A stretch of DNA of 64,000 nt from Microbacterium sp. SLBN-146 (lineage in GTDB: Bacteria; Actinomycetota; Actinomycetes; Actinomycetales; Microbacteriaceae): the NCBI RefSeq assembly GCF_006715145.1, contig NZ_VFMR01000001.1, forward strand, positions 558,001 to 622,000, given 5' to 3'. Below the pieces are notes generated by a model. It made no database searches. It was given only the letters and a program-made list of their open reading frames with translations, and was not told the origin of the DNA. Positions 52,412 through 60,160 of the stretch are shown here, piece after piece (position 1 is the first letter of the stretch; each line of letters begins with the position of its first letter). The position numbers and the translations under genes were made by a program.

Positions 52412-53341
52412 TCAGCCGTGCGCGACAAGGCGACCGGCCTCGACGACGAGCCGCGTGCGATAGACCGCGCACCGCCGATCGTCGACGGATTCCGCCTCCA
52501 CATCGGGAACGTAGGCGGCGCTCGGATGCCCGAAGTAGCAGAACCAGAGGTCGTCGCCATCGCGAACCGCGGACCCGTGATGCCCGAACCCCGGGCCGGC
52601 GACCTCGCCCGCGCCCAGGATGACGGCATCCTGATCACCCTGACGGGTCCACGCGATCGCGTCGTCGGAGCGGTACACGGCCATCCCCCGCCATTCGTCG
52701 ACGACCATCCACCACGCACCACCGAGCTCGAAGACGCACGGGCCCTCATGGGGGCGCCCACCGATCGCGACGCCCTCCACCCGCCAGTGCTCGAGATCGG
52801 CGGATACCGCGACCTTCGTCACCGACTCCGCGGCCTCGTCCTTGAACCACAGGCGCCAGAACCCGTCCGGAGTGCGGGCGACGGCGGCATCGATGACGCG
52901 ATCGCTCGAGAGCGGCAGCGGACCACGACGCTCCCAGCGGCGCAGGTCGGCCGAGCGGTACTCCACGATCTCGCGGGCGAACCCCGGCCAGCGATCGGGA
53001 ACCCCGTCGATCTCGGTGACGTACATGCGCCACCCGGTGCCGTCGTGGATGACGTCGGGCGCCCAGTAGGTGCGGTCGACCCGCGGGGGCGGACCGTCGG
53101 CATCGAGCGTGAAGCCCGCGGCATCCGGCTCGAGGGTGCCCGCGTAGTCCCAGTCGACGCCGTCATCGGAGCGGGCGACCCCGATGCGGGAGCCGTGCAC
53201 CCACGCGACGCCGGGCCCGGGATCGGGGTGCGTCGCGCGACGCTGCGTGTAGAACATCCACCAGCCGTCGGGCGCGATGACGACGACGGGGTCGGTCGCT
53301 CCGTCGTATACGGGGTCGCGGTAGAGCTCTCGCGAGATCAC
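52412..53341 (-). CDS. GH43-like five-bladed beta-propeller glycosidase
   Basis: 309 residues, no signal peptide. It begins LYRDPVYDGATDPVVVIAPD (the propeller Asp near the start), with VDWDYAGTL, TYWAPDVIHDGTGWRMYVTE (second blade, catalytic-type Asp) and RPHEGPCVFELGGAWWMV, where a Glu is in the expected general-acid position. Similar to GH43/GH32/GH130-type propellers; exact family not resolved. Cytosolic, so it likely acts on imported oligosaccharides. GTG at 53341 overlaps the upstream Gfo/Idh stop by four bases. Confidence 0.75.
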   Translation of the reverse strand: MISRELYRDPVYDGATDPVVVIAPDGWWMFYTQRRATHPDPGPGVAWVHGSRIGVARSDDGVDWDYAGTLEPDAAGFTLDADGPPPRVDRTYWAPDVIHDGTGWRMYVTEIDGVPDRWPGFAREIVEYRSADLRRWERRGPLPLSSDRVIDAAVARTPDGFWRLWFKDEAAESVTKVAVSADLEHWRVEGVAIGGRPHEGPCVFELGGAWWMVVDEWRGMAVYRSDDAIAWTRQGDQDAVILGAGEVAGPGFGHHGSAVRDGDDLWFCYFGHPSAAYVPDVEAESVDDRRCAVYRTRLVVEAGRLVAHG

Positions 53342-54438
53342 GAGCGCAGGTCGGTGACGGGACTCGCGAAGCTTCGTCGATGCGTCGGATGCTCCGCCAG
53401 CAGGTCCGGCGTCACGACGGCGCCGTCGGCGGCGGCCGAGGCGTAGATCGCCGCGACGATCTCGAACGAGCGCGCCGGATCCGAGGCCGTGTCGGGGAGG
53501 GGGCCGCCCTCGAGGAGCGCATCGAAGACGTCTCGGAGCAAGGGCGCGTGGTCGCTGCGCTCCTCCCCCTCGGGGAACGCCCAGTCCGCGGCATCCGTCT
53601 CGAAACCCGGCGCCGGCGTGATGCGCCAGTTCTCGTGCCCGTGCCCGTACAGGTGGTCGACCGTCACGGTCGCCTTCTGCGTGTCGATGCGGATCGAACT
53701 CGACTCGCGCGGCGAGACGGCGCTCGTCACGACCTGCGCGACGACCCCGTTCGCGAAGGTGACGGTCGCCGTCGAGACGTCCTCCGTCTCGGTCTCCCGA
53801 TCGAGGCGCCACAGTCGCCCGTGCACGCTCGCCCAGTCGCCCAGGAGGTAGGCGAGCAGGTCGAGCTGATGGATGCCGTGGCCCAGCGTCGTCCCGCCGC
53901 CCTCGGTCGCCCACTTGCCACGCCACGGCACGGCGAAGTAATCCTCGCCGCGGAACCAGAGCGTCTGGCAGACGGCGAGCAGGGGGTGTCCGAGCGCACC
54001 GGACTGCAGGAGCCGGCGCACGTGGGCGGCCGCCGTGCCCGTCCGCTGCTGGAACACCACCGCGAGTTGCCTTCCCGCCGCCGCTGCGGCCGCACGCATC
54101 TCGTCGAGTTCGTCGAGCGACGACGCCGGCGGCTTCTCGACGACGACGTGGGCGCCCGCGGCGAACGCTTGGACGGTCTGATCGCGATGAACGCCGGGAG
54201 GCGTGCAGACGAGCACGACATCGGGATGCTCGGCCGTGAGGAGCTCCGCGAGGTCGTCGTAGACCGCTGGCACGCCATAGCGGTCGGCGAAATCCTCGGC
54301 CTCCGGGCGCGTGAGGTTGGTGACGGCGACGATCTCGGCGCGGGGATGCGCCGCGACAGCGCGGGCGTGAAGATTCGCCACCGCGCCCGTGCCGACGAGG
54401 GCGACGCGCAGGGTTTGAGTCATCGGGCGGTCTGTCAT
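53338..54438 (-). CDS. Gfo/Idh/MocA-family oxidoreductase
   Basis: 366 residues. Rossmann domain LRVALVGTGAVANLHARAVA, with EKPPASSLDELDEMRAAA for the EKP motif. The C-terminal domain includes WATEGGGTTLGHGIHQLDLL with the conserved catalytic-region His. NAD(P)-dependent oxidation of an unidentified sugar in the cytosol. Second gene of the three-gene PmoA-like, Gfo/Idh, GH43-like operon; ATGA overlap upstream and GTGA downstream. An ATG at 54423 is an alternative start. Confidence 0.9.
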   Translation of the reverse strand: MTDRPMTQTLRVALVGTGAVANLHARAVAAHPRAEIVAVTNLTRPEAEDFADRYGVPAVYDDLAELLTAEHPDVVLVCTPPGVHRDQTVQAFAAGAHVVVEKPPASSLDELDEMRAAAAAAGRQLAVVFQQRTGTAAAHVRRLLQSGALGHPLLAVCQTLWFRGEDYFAVPWRGKWATEGGGTTLGHGIHQLDLLAYLLGDWASVHGRLWRLDRETETEDVSTATVTFANGVVAQVVTSAVSPRESSSIRIDTQKATVTVDHLYGHGHENWRITPAPGFETDAADWAFPEGEERSDHAPLLRDVFDALLEGGPLPDTASDPARSFEIVAAIYASAAADGAVVTPDLLAEHPTHRRSFASPVTDLRS

Positions 54439-55313
54439 CGGGCGGTCTCCTTGACGGGGGCGGATGCCGCGGACCGCAGCCGCGCGATGAGATCGGCGTC
54501 TGCCACGTACGGAGCGACGTCCCCGTCGGCGACGAGGATCGCGGTGGAGAGCGCAAGGGTCTCGCCCGGCTCGACGACCGTCTCGTCGAAGAAGAAGGGG
54601 GCGGGGCCGAGTCCGGCGTACTCCGCCGTCCGCGCGAACCAGGGGGCCGTGGCATCCGTTGCGATCATGACGACGCCGGCGTCCGCCGCCTGCGCTGCGA
54701 GCCACGGCGACGGCCTGCCGCGGGCTGCGTCGTCGACGCGGCCGTCGGGGCCGAGGATCGGAGCACCCGTGAAGGCGGCGGGGCCGCGCCAGAAGATGCC
54801 CGCGTAGCCGGCATCGGGGCGGCCCCGCGAGGTGGGGGAGCCGAAGGCCAGTGCGGCGTCGGTCTCGTTGCGGAGGGCGCTGTGCCACGTGAGTGCCCAG
54901 GCGGCGGCGTCGACCTCGTGGGCGATGAGGGTGCGGTGCTCCGTCAGGACGCGTTCGCCGGCCTGCGAGGTCCAGTCGAGGCGCTCGGACGCCGTCGCGC
55001 CGCCGAGGTCGAATGAGCGGTGCTGCTGCGCGCCGTTGTTGGGGAGCTGTACGTAGCCCTCGCCGGCAGTATAGGTCGGGCCGCCCCAGAAGTTGTGCGA
55101 TCCAACGTGGGGCAGCGCGAGGGAGAGGCCCTTGTGCCAGACGTGATCGGCCGGCCGGTACGCCGTCACGTCGCGGCCGGCGGGGGTGCGCAGCAGCGCG
55201 TACGGTCGCGGCGATTCGACCGCGGCATCCGTGGGTCTGTAGACGTACTCGAGCAGCTCGCGCGCATCGCGGCGAAGCACGAGGCGCCCGGCGCCGTCGT
55301 CGTGGAAGTGCAT
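54435..55313 (-). CDS. PmoA-like (DUF6807) family protein
   Basis: 292 residues. It begins MHFHDDGAGRLVLRRDAREL; RPYALLRTPAGRDVTAYRPA, DHVWHKGLSLALPHVGSHNFWG and the later FFFDETVVEPGETLAL are typical of this beta-rich family, which despite the name has no methane-oxygenase role here. It co-occurs with Gfo/Idh enzymes in glycan loci, and its reaction is not established. ATG at 55313 follows GGAGG. First gene of the operon; operator GGAAAGCGCTATCC lies 48 bases upstream. Confidence 0.82.
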   Translation of the reverse strand: MHFHDDGAGRLVLRRDARELLEYVYRPTDAAVESPRPYALLRTPAGRDVTAYRPADHVWHKGLSLALPHVGSHNFWGGPTYTAGEGYVQLPNNGAQQHRSFDLGGATASERLDWTSQAGERVLTEHRTLIAHEVDAAAWALTWHSALRNETDAALAFGSPTSRGRPDAGYAGIFWRGPAAFTGAPILGPDGRVDDAARGRPSPWLAAQAADAGVVMIATDATAPWFARTAEYAGLGPAPFFFDETVVEPGETLALSTAILVADGDVAPYVADADLIARLRSAASAPVKETAR

Positions 55314-55360
55314 GGAACCTCCGCCATGAGGGGACCCTCCCCACTCTACGATCCCACCGC

Positions 55361-55374
55361 GGAAAGCGCTATCC
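55361..55374. promoter_or_regulatory. LacI-type operator before the PmoA-like operon
   Basis: GGAAAGCGCTATCC, a near-palindrome upstream of the ATG at 55313. It matches the shared GGAAANCGNTTTCC form at 11 to 12 positions. Confidence 0.7.
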
Positions 55375-55391
55375 AAGGTCGGTGCCTGTTT

Positions 55392-55452
55392 GCCGAGAAG
55401 ACTCGAACCGTCGTTTTGCGAGCGATAAGTCGACAGAACGGGTCTTCTCGGC
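55392..55452. repeat. Inverted repeat with 11-bp arms and a 39-nt spacer (element D)
   Basis: GCCGAGAAGAC (55392-55402) and GTCTTCTCGGC (55442-55452) are perfect inverse complements, with 39 bases between them. Spacer length equals that of elements at 2626, 57452 and 58618, although the arm sequence is different. It lies in the 220-base gap between the 3' end of the ABC exporter gene and the PmoA-like gene. Confidence 0.75.
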
Positions 55453-55483
55453 GGATGAAGCCGAGGCACGCGAGGGCGGCGAC

Positions 55484-55533
55484 GGCAGCGGCAGCGGCAG
55501 CGGCAGTGGCAGTGGCAGTGGCAGCGGCAGTGG
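55484..55533. repeat. Hexanucleotide tandem repeat GGCAGC/GGCAGT
   Basis: About eight consecutive 6-base units (three GGCAGC, three GGCAGT, one GGCAGC, one GGCAGT) immediately beyond the stop of the minus-strand ABC exporter gene. Such repeats can change copy number by slippage. No reading frame of interest crosses it. Confidence 0.75.
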
Positions 55534-57309
55534 TCAGACGAGGCCGGATTGGGTGAGGTGGAGGTGGGCGTAGCGGCCGTCGGCGTCGAGGAGCTCCGCG
55601 TGGGTGCCCTGCTCGACGATGCGGCCGTCCTCCAGCACGACGATGCGGTCGGCTTGGCGGATGGTCGACAGCCGATGCGCGACGACGAGAGTCGTGCGTC
55701 CGCGCATGAGACGAGCGAGCGCTTCCTTCACGAGCCCCTCGGACTCGGGGTCGAGCGCCGAAGTCGCCTCGTCGAGAAGAAGGATGCGCGGGTCCCGCAC
55801 GAGCGCACGCGCGATCGCGAGCCGCTGTCGCTGACCTCCCGAGAGGCGCGCACCCCGCTCGCCGACGACCGTGTCCCACCCCTGTGGCTGCGCCTCGACG
55901 AACTCGAGCGCGTTCGCGTCGCGGAGCGCCCGGACGATGCGTTCGTCGTCGAGGTGCGGCATCCCGTAGGCGATGTTCTCGCGGATCGTCCCCTCGAACA
56001 GCACGGATTCCTGCGGCACGACGGACACGAATCGCCGCGCCGTCCGCAGATCGAGTTCGCTCATGTCGACGCCGTCGAGGAGCAGGCGCCCGCCCGTCGG
56101 CCGCACGAACCCCAGCACGAGATTGAGCAGCGTGGACTTGCCCGACCCCGACGATCCGACGAATGCGACGGTCTCGCCGGGCGCGATGTCGAGGTCGATC
56201 GCGTGCAGCGCGTCACGGTCGGAGCCGGCGTAGCGATGCGACGCACGGTCGAGACGGATGCTGCCGTCGACACGCTCCACGATCCGCTTGCCTTCGTTCT
56301 GCTCGAGATCGGGCTCCTGCATCACCTCGGCGATCGACCGGACCGACTCGAGCCCGCGCGCACCGACCGGGATGAGCATGAGCAGCTGGGTGAGGCCCTG
56401 GGTGAGCAATGTGAAGTACGTCGAGAGCAGCACGACTTCTCCGGGGGTGATGGGAAGGATGCCGGTGAGCGAGAACACCGCCGCGAGAACGAGGCATCCG
56501 ACCCCCAGCAACTGCATCGACACCCACGACAGCGACGCGACATGGCCGTTGAGCAGGTCGAGTCGGAAACCCGCCTCGCGCACGCCGTCGGCACCGTGCG
56601 CGACGCGGGATACAGCCGTCGCCTCGAGTCCGTGCGCGCGGGTCACGGGGATGAGGGATGCCATCTCGCCGACGCGCGCCGAGAGGGTCTCGACCTCACG
56701 GCGGAAGGCCTCGTTGCGCACCTGCGAGCGGTTGCGCATGCCGTAGCGGATGCCGATGGCGATCGGCACCGCGAGGGCGTACACGGGAAGGAACTCCGGC
56801 ACGAGGATCGCGGTCATGGAGATGGCGCCGATCATCACCATGGTGGCCGACAGCAGCGGGTGGGTCACCTGCTGCAACATCAGCTCGACGTTCTCGACGT
56901 CGCGGACGACCTTCGTCTGCACGATCGAGGAGCTCACCCTCGTGTGGTAGCCGATCGACAGGCTCTGCAGACGCGCGGCGAGCGCGTTGCGGAGGTCGGC
57001 GCCGGTGTCACGCACGACCCGCATGAAGTTGCGCGTGTAGAGGATGTGGTTCGGATAGTTCTGCAGCAGGAGGACCACCGCGAGCGCGAACCACCACAGC
57101 ACGATGGTGACGTCACCGCCGTCGGCGACGACGTCGATGATGGCGGCGGTTGCGACCGGCAGGAACCACAGCGGGATCTCCTTCATGGTGAAGGCGACGA
57201 GTGCGATCGCGATGCGCCACGGACGGCGCGCGAGCAGCCGCAGCACCGATCGAGTCGGGTGTGCACCGTCGATCAGGTCCGCGGGATTGGAAAACGCTTT
57301 CCTTGCCAC
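55534..57309 (-). CDS. ABC half-transporter (exporter type, fused membrane and ATPase domains)
   Basis: 591 residues. The membrane domain (about 1-310, six helices, first IAIALVAFTMKEIPLWFLPV) is followed by a nucleotide-binding domain with Walker A VGSSGSGKST (about 383), signature LSGGQRQRLAIARAL (about 488), Walker B ILLLDEATSALD (about 508) and switch His VAHRLSTI. It functions as a homodimer that exports lipid, drug or peptide substrates. GTG start at 57309; codons 4-7 overlap a LacI-type operator. Divergent from the LacI gene at 57567, so control by that regulator is likely, which is unexpected for an exporter. Confidence 0.9.
   Translation of the reverse strand: MARKAFSNPADLIDGAHPTRSVLRLLARRPWRIAIALVAFTMKEIPLWFLPVATAAIIDVVADGGDVTIVLWWFALAVVLLLQNYPNHILYTRNFMRVVRDTGADLRNALAARLQSLSIGYHTRVSSSIVQTKVVRDVENVELMLQQVTHPLLSATMVMIGAISMTAILVPEFLPVYALAVPIAIGIRYGMRNRSQVRNEAFRREVETLSARVGEMASLIPVTRAHGLEATAVSRVAHGADGVREAGFRLDLLNGHVASLSWVSMQLLGVGCLVLAAVFSLTGILPITPGEVVLLSTYFTLLTQGLTQLLMLIPVGARGLESVRSIAEVMQEPDLEQNEGKRIVERVDGSIRLDRASHRYAGSDRDALHAIDLDIAPGETVAFVGSSGSGKSTLLNLVLGFVRPTGGRLLLDGVDMSELDLRTARRFVSVVPQESVLFEGTIRENIAYGMPHLDDERIVRALRDANALEFVEAQPQGWDTVVGERGARLSGGQRQRLAIARALVRDPRILLLDEATSALDPESEGLVKEALARLMRGRTTLVVAHRLSTIRQADRIVVLEDGRIVEQGTHAELLDADGRYAHLHLTQSGLV
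57289..57302. promoter_or_regulatory. LacI-type operator overlapping the 5' end of the ABC exporter gene
   Basis: GGAAAACGCTTTCC lies within the first eight codons of the exporter (on its strand it encodes Lys-Ala-Phe-Ser). A repressor bound here would block elongation just after a leaderless or near-leaderless start; TACGAT about ten bases upstream of the GTG could be the -10. Confidence 0.65.
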
Positions 57310-57451
57310 GCGTCTATCGTACGCGGATCCGGGGTCGCGCGCGGCGCCACTTCCCCCACCGGCGCCACCTTCCCGGCGCGACCGCTTCACCCCCGGGCCG
57401 GCGCGACCGCTGCGCGCGCCGCGCTTGCTGCGAGCCCGGCCTGCGGCATCC

Positions 57452-57514
57452 GGTTCACTTGTCTCGAAAGGCGACCTCGCGGCCGACGAGCCCGCCCTTT
57501 GAGACTCCTGAACC
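57452..57514. repeat. Imperfect inverted repeat with a 39-nt spacer (element F)
   Basis: GGTTCACTTGTCTC (57452-57465) against the inverse of GAGACTCCTGAACC (57501-57514): 11 of 14 pairs match. Counting from the inner TGTC/GAC edge used for element A, the spacer is again 39 bases. It ends CCGCCCTTTGA before the right arm, exactly as in element A at 2626-2688. The two are clearly related copies. It lies in the 257-base gap between the divergent exporter and LacI genes. Confidence 0.65.
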
Positions 57515-57519
57515 CACGG

Positions 57520-57546
57520 CGAAAGCGTTTCCTGGCTCGATAGGCT
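57520..57546 (+). promoter_or_regulatory. LacI promoter region with operator
   Basis: CGAAAGCGTTTCCT (57520-57533) is a copy of the shared operator. TAGGCT (57541-57546) is a candidate -10 for the LacI gene starting at 57567, with the operator in the -35/spacer region. This suggests autoregulation. Confidence 0.65.
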
Positions 57547-57566
57547 GACGGGCGATCGGAGGGGAC

Positions 57567-58571
57567 ATGGCAGAGACTTCACGCCGCGTGCGCATCACGG
57601 ATGTCGCGAAGGCGGCAGGCGTTTCGCTCGCCACGGTCTCACGGGTGATGAACGGCAACGCGACCGTCGATGCGAGCCTCGCCGAGCGCGTCCGATCGGT
57701 GGCCGCCGACCTCGGTTACAGCGCGAGCCCCCTCGCCCGGAGCCTCGTCCTCGGCCGCACGCAGACCATCGCGGTCGTCGTCCCCGACCTCGCCAACCCC
57801 ACTTTCCAAGCGATCCTCCGCGGCATCAGTCGGGCCGCTGCTGCCGACGGATACCACGTCCTCATCGCCGACTCCGCCGAGCAGGTCGCCGAGGAGCGGG
57901 TCCTCGCCGAGGAAACGCGGCGCCGCACGGACGGCGTCATCCTCTGCGCACCGCGCCTCGCCCAGGACGAGCTCGCCCCGCTGCTCACCCTGCTGACTCC
58001 CGTCGTCGTCATCAACAGGGGCCGTCAGGATGCCGTGCCGGTCATCGCCGCCGACTATCGGCACGCGCTCGGCGGCCTCGTCGAGCACTTGTACGACCTC
58101 GGACACCGCCGCGTGGCGTTCCTCGCCGGCGTCGCCCGCAGCGCCTCGAATGCCGCGCGTCTCGCCGCCCTCGACGACGCGCGCGCCACGCACGCCGACC
58201 TCGAGGTCGTCGTGGTCCCCTCCGGCGTCGACTTCGACAGCGGAGCGGGAGCCGTCGACGCCGTGCTCGGCACGGGGGCGACCGCCGTGCTGGCGTTCAA
58301 CGACCTCGTGGCGATGGGACTGCTGTCGTCGCTCGCCGATCGCAGCGTCCGCGTTCCCGACGACCTGTCGGTGGTGGGCTTCGACGACATCCCGTTCGCC
58401 CGCTACACCTCCCCGGCGCTCACGACGGCAGCCGTTCCCGCGGGGGAGCTCGGCGCACAGGCGTGGGCGGCACTCCACGCTCTCCTCACCGGCACCACCC
58501 CTCAGCCGTTCGTGTCGCTGACCCCCGAGGTCGTCGTCCGCGCGAGCACAGGCCCCGCCCCCTCCCTCTAG
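57567..58571 (+). CDS. LacI-family transcriptional regulator, probable master of the 43-64 kb regulon
   Basis: 334 residues. HTH ITDVAKAAGVSLATVSRVMNG at the N-terminus, hinge with SPLARSLVLG, and effector domain (IAVVVPDLANPTFQAILRGI, ATAVLAFNDLVAMGLLSSLA, DLSVVGFDDIPFARYTSPAL). ATG 57567 follows GGAGGGGAC. It lies centrally: divergent from the ABC exporter, upstream of the uronate operon on the same strand. The operator type GGAAANCGNTTTCC occurs next to all five surrounding units, including its own promoter. The inducer is probably a uronate or an aldarate-pathway intermediate. Confidence 0.92.
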   Translation: MAETSRRVRITDVAKAAGVSLATVSRVMNGNATVDASLAERVRSVAADLGYSASPLARSLVLGRTQTIAVVVPDLANPTFQAILRGISRAAAADGYHVLIADSAEQVAEERVLAEETRRRTDGVILCAPRLAQDELAPLLTLLTPVVVINRGRQDAVPVIAADYRHALGGLVEHLYDLGHRRVAFLAGVARSASNAARLAALDDARATHADLEVVVVPSGVDFDSGAGAVDAVLGTGATAVLAFNDLVAMGLLSSLADRSVRVPDDLSVVGFDDIPFARYTSPALTTAAVPAGELGAQAWAALHALLTGTTPQPFVSLTPEVVVRASTGPAPSL

Positions 58572-58617
58572 CCCCTTCCTCCCGCCCCTCCCCCCTCCCC
58601 CCTCCCCGCCTTCCCCC
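58571..58617. repeat. Polypyrimidine tract after the LacI gene
   Basis: Nearly uninterrupted C/T run (CCCCTTCCTCCCGCCCCTCC and onward) directly after the LacI stop. The purine tract at 58719-58782 is its approximate inverse complement, with element E between them, so a long imperfect stem could form around it. Confidence 0.6.
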
Positions 58618-58678
58618 ATCGACTTGTCGTACATGGCGGCTTCGCAGGCCATCCGCGCAGCATTTGGGGCAAGTCGAT
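58618..58678. repeat. Inverted repeat with 11-bp arms and a 39-nt spacer (element E)
   Basis: ATCGACTTGTC (58618-58628) and GGCAAGTCGAT (58668-58678) pair with one G-T-type mismatch, and 39 bases separate them. The ACTTGTC part of the arm is shared with elements A and F. It lies in the 257-base gap between LacI and the uronate operon. Confidence 0.7.
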
Positions 58679-58718
58679 TCCCGAGGGGTGTAGCGGGGCG
58701 CGGTGGCGCGGGGGGCGA

Positions 58719-58782
58719 GGGAGGAGGGGAGGAGGGGAGGAGGGGAGGAGGGGAGGAGGGGAGGAGGGGAGGAGGGGAGGGG
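58719..58782. repeat. Tandem AGGAGGGG octamer repeat (G-rich purine tract)
   Basis: About seven to eight consecutive AGGAGGGG units on the plus strand. The tract is G-quadruplex-prone and reaches into the position expected for the -35 of the uronate operon promoter (-10 TACGCT at 58790-58795). Confidence 0.8.
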
Positions 58783-58789
58783 CGGATGC

Positions 58790-58810
58790 TACGCTGAGAA
58801 AACGTTTCCT
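58790..58810 (+). promoter_or_regulatory. Uronate operon -10 and LacI-type operator
   Basis: TACGCT (58790-58795) as -10, directly followed by AGAAAACGTTTCCT (58797-58810), a copy of the shared operator, at the expected transcription start. The ATG of the first gene is at 58829. Confidence 0.7.
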
Positions 58811-58828
58811 GAGATTCGGAGAGCACCC

Positions 58829-60160
58829 ATGGACCGCACGCGGTATGCCGTCGTCGGAGCCGGCCACCGTTCCCAGATGTACGTCGATGCGATCGCGGGC
58901 ATCTACGCCGCGCACGCCGAGCTCGTCGCGATCTGCGAGCCGAACCCCGTCCGCGCCGCGCGCGCGGCCGAGCGTGCCGTCGCCCAGGGTGCCCCGGCGC
59001 CGAGCACGTGGCATCCCGATCGCCTCGAAGACCTGATCCGCGACGAGCGCATCGACCGCGTCGTCATCACCGCCCGCGATGACCTCCACGCGCCGCTCAT
59101 CGTGCGCGCCCTCGACGCGGGCGCCGACGTCGTCGTCGAGAAGCCCCTCACGATCGATGCCGAGAGCGCCGCGGCGATCGAGGATGCCGTCGAGCGCACG
59201 GGCCGCGACGTGCTGCTGACGTTCAACTACCGCTACTCGCCGCGCAATAGCGCACTGCGGAAGGTCATCCAGGACGGGCTCATCGGTGACGTCACGTCGA
59301 TCGACTTCCAGTGGATGCTCGACACGAAGCACGGCGCGGACTACTTCCGCCGCTGGCACCGTGAGAAGGAGCACTCGGGGGGACTCCTCGTCCACAAGTC
59401 GAGCCACCACTTCGACCTCGTGAACTGGTGGATCCGCTCCACGCCGCGGCGCGTCTACGCGTCGGGCGGGCTCCGCTTCTATGGCGCCGAGAACGCCGCC
59501 GCGCGCGGCGAGGCACCCCGCCCGGAGCGCGGGACGCACGACGGCGCACACGACGGCTTCGACCTCGACCTGCGCGAGCATCCGCATCTGTCCGAGCTGT
59601 ACCTCGACGCCGAGGGCCACGACGGATACTTCCGCGACCGCGACGTCTTCGGCGAGGGCATCACGATCGAGGATAACCTCGCGCTCGTCGTCGACTACCG
59701 GAGCGGCGCGACCCTCAGCTACTCGCTCAACGCGCACGCGCCGTGGGAGGGCTACCGCGTCGCCGTCAACGGCACGAAGGGCCGCGTCGAGCTCGACGTC
59801 GTCGAGCGCGGTGCCGTGCTCGAGGCGGAAGGGCTCCACCCCGTGCTCGACCCGAGCGCCGTCGACGCCGGCTCGTCGGGCTCACTCCGCCCGGAGGGCG
59901 AACGCCTCCTGCTGCAGCGCCATTGGGAGGCGCCCGTCGAGGTCGAGATCGTGAGTGGCGAAGGCGGCCACGGCGGCGGCGACGCGATCCTCCTCTCCGA
60001 CGTCTTCGTCGGTCCCGGCGACGACCCGCTCGGGCGGCCCGCGAACTGGCGCGACGGCGTGCAGTCGATCGCCGTCGGCATCGCGGGCAACCGCTCCCTC
60101 GAGACGGGCCTGCCCGTCGAGGTCGCCGATCTCGGCGTGCGGCTGCTGGCGGCACCGTGA
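58829..60160 (+). CDS. Gfo/Idh/MocA-family oxidoreductase (first gene of the uronate-type operon)
   Basis: 443 residues, longer than the usual 330-380. Rossmann domain YAVVGAGHRSQMYVDAIAGI, EKP motif in VVVEKPLTIDAESAAAIEDA. The C-terminal domain has LTFNYRYSPRNSALRKVI, SGGLLVHKSSHHFDLVNWWI (catalytic-region His pair) and an insertion around residues 225-275 rich in acidic residues and His. NAD(P)-dependent, cytosolic, substrate unknown; related enzymes act on glycosides or inositols. ATG 58829 is preceded by GGAGAG. GTGA overlap with the next gene. Confidence 0.9.
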   Translation: MDRTRYAVVGAGHRSQMYVDAIAGIYAAHAELVAICEPNPVRAARAAERAVAQGAPAPSTWHPDRLEDLIRDERIDRVVITARDDLHAPLIVRALDAGADVVVEKPLTIDAESAAAIEDAVERTGRDVLLTFNYRYSPRNSALRKVIQDGLIGDVTSIDFQWMLDTKHGADYFRRWHREKEHSGGLLVHKSSHHFDLVNWWIRSTPRRVYASGGLRFYGAENAAARGEAPRPERGTHDGAHDGFDLDLREHPHLSELYLDAEGHDGYFRDRDVFGEGITIEDNLALVVDYRSGATLSYSLNAHAPWEGYRVAVNGTKGRVELDVVERGAVLEAEGLHPVLDPSAVDAGSSGSLRPEGERLLLQRHWEAPVEVEIVSGEGGHGGGDAILLSDVFVGPGDDPLGRPANWRDGVQSIAVGIAGNRSLETGLPVEVADLGVRLLAAP

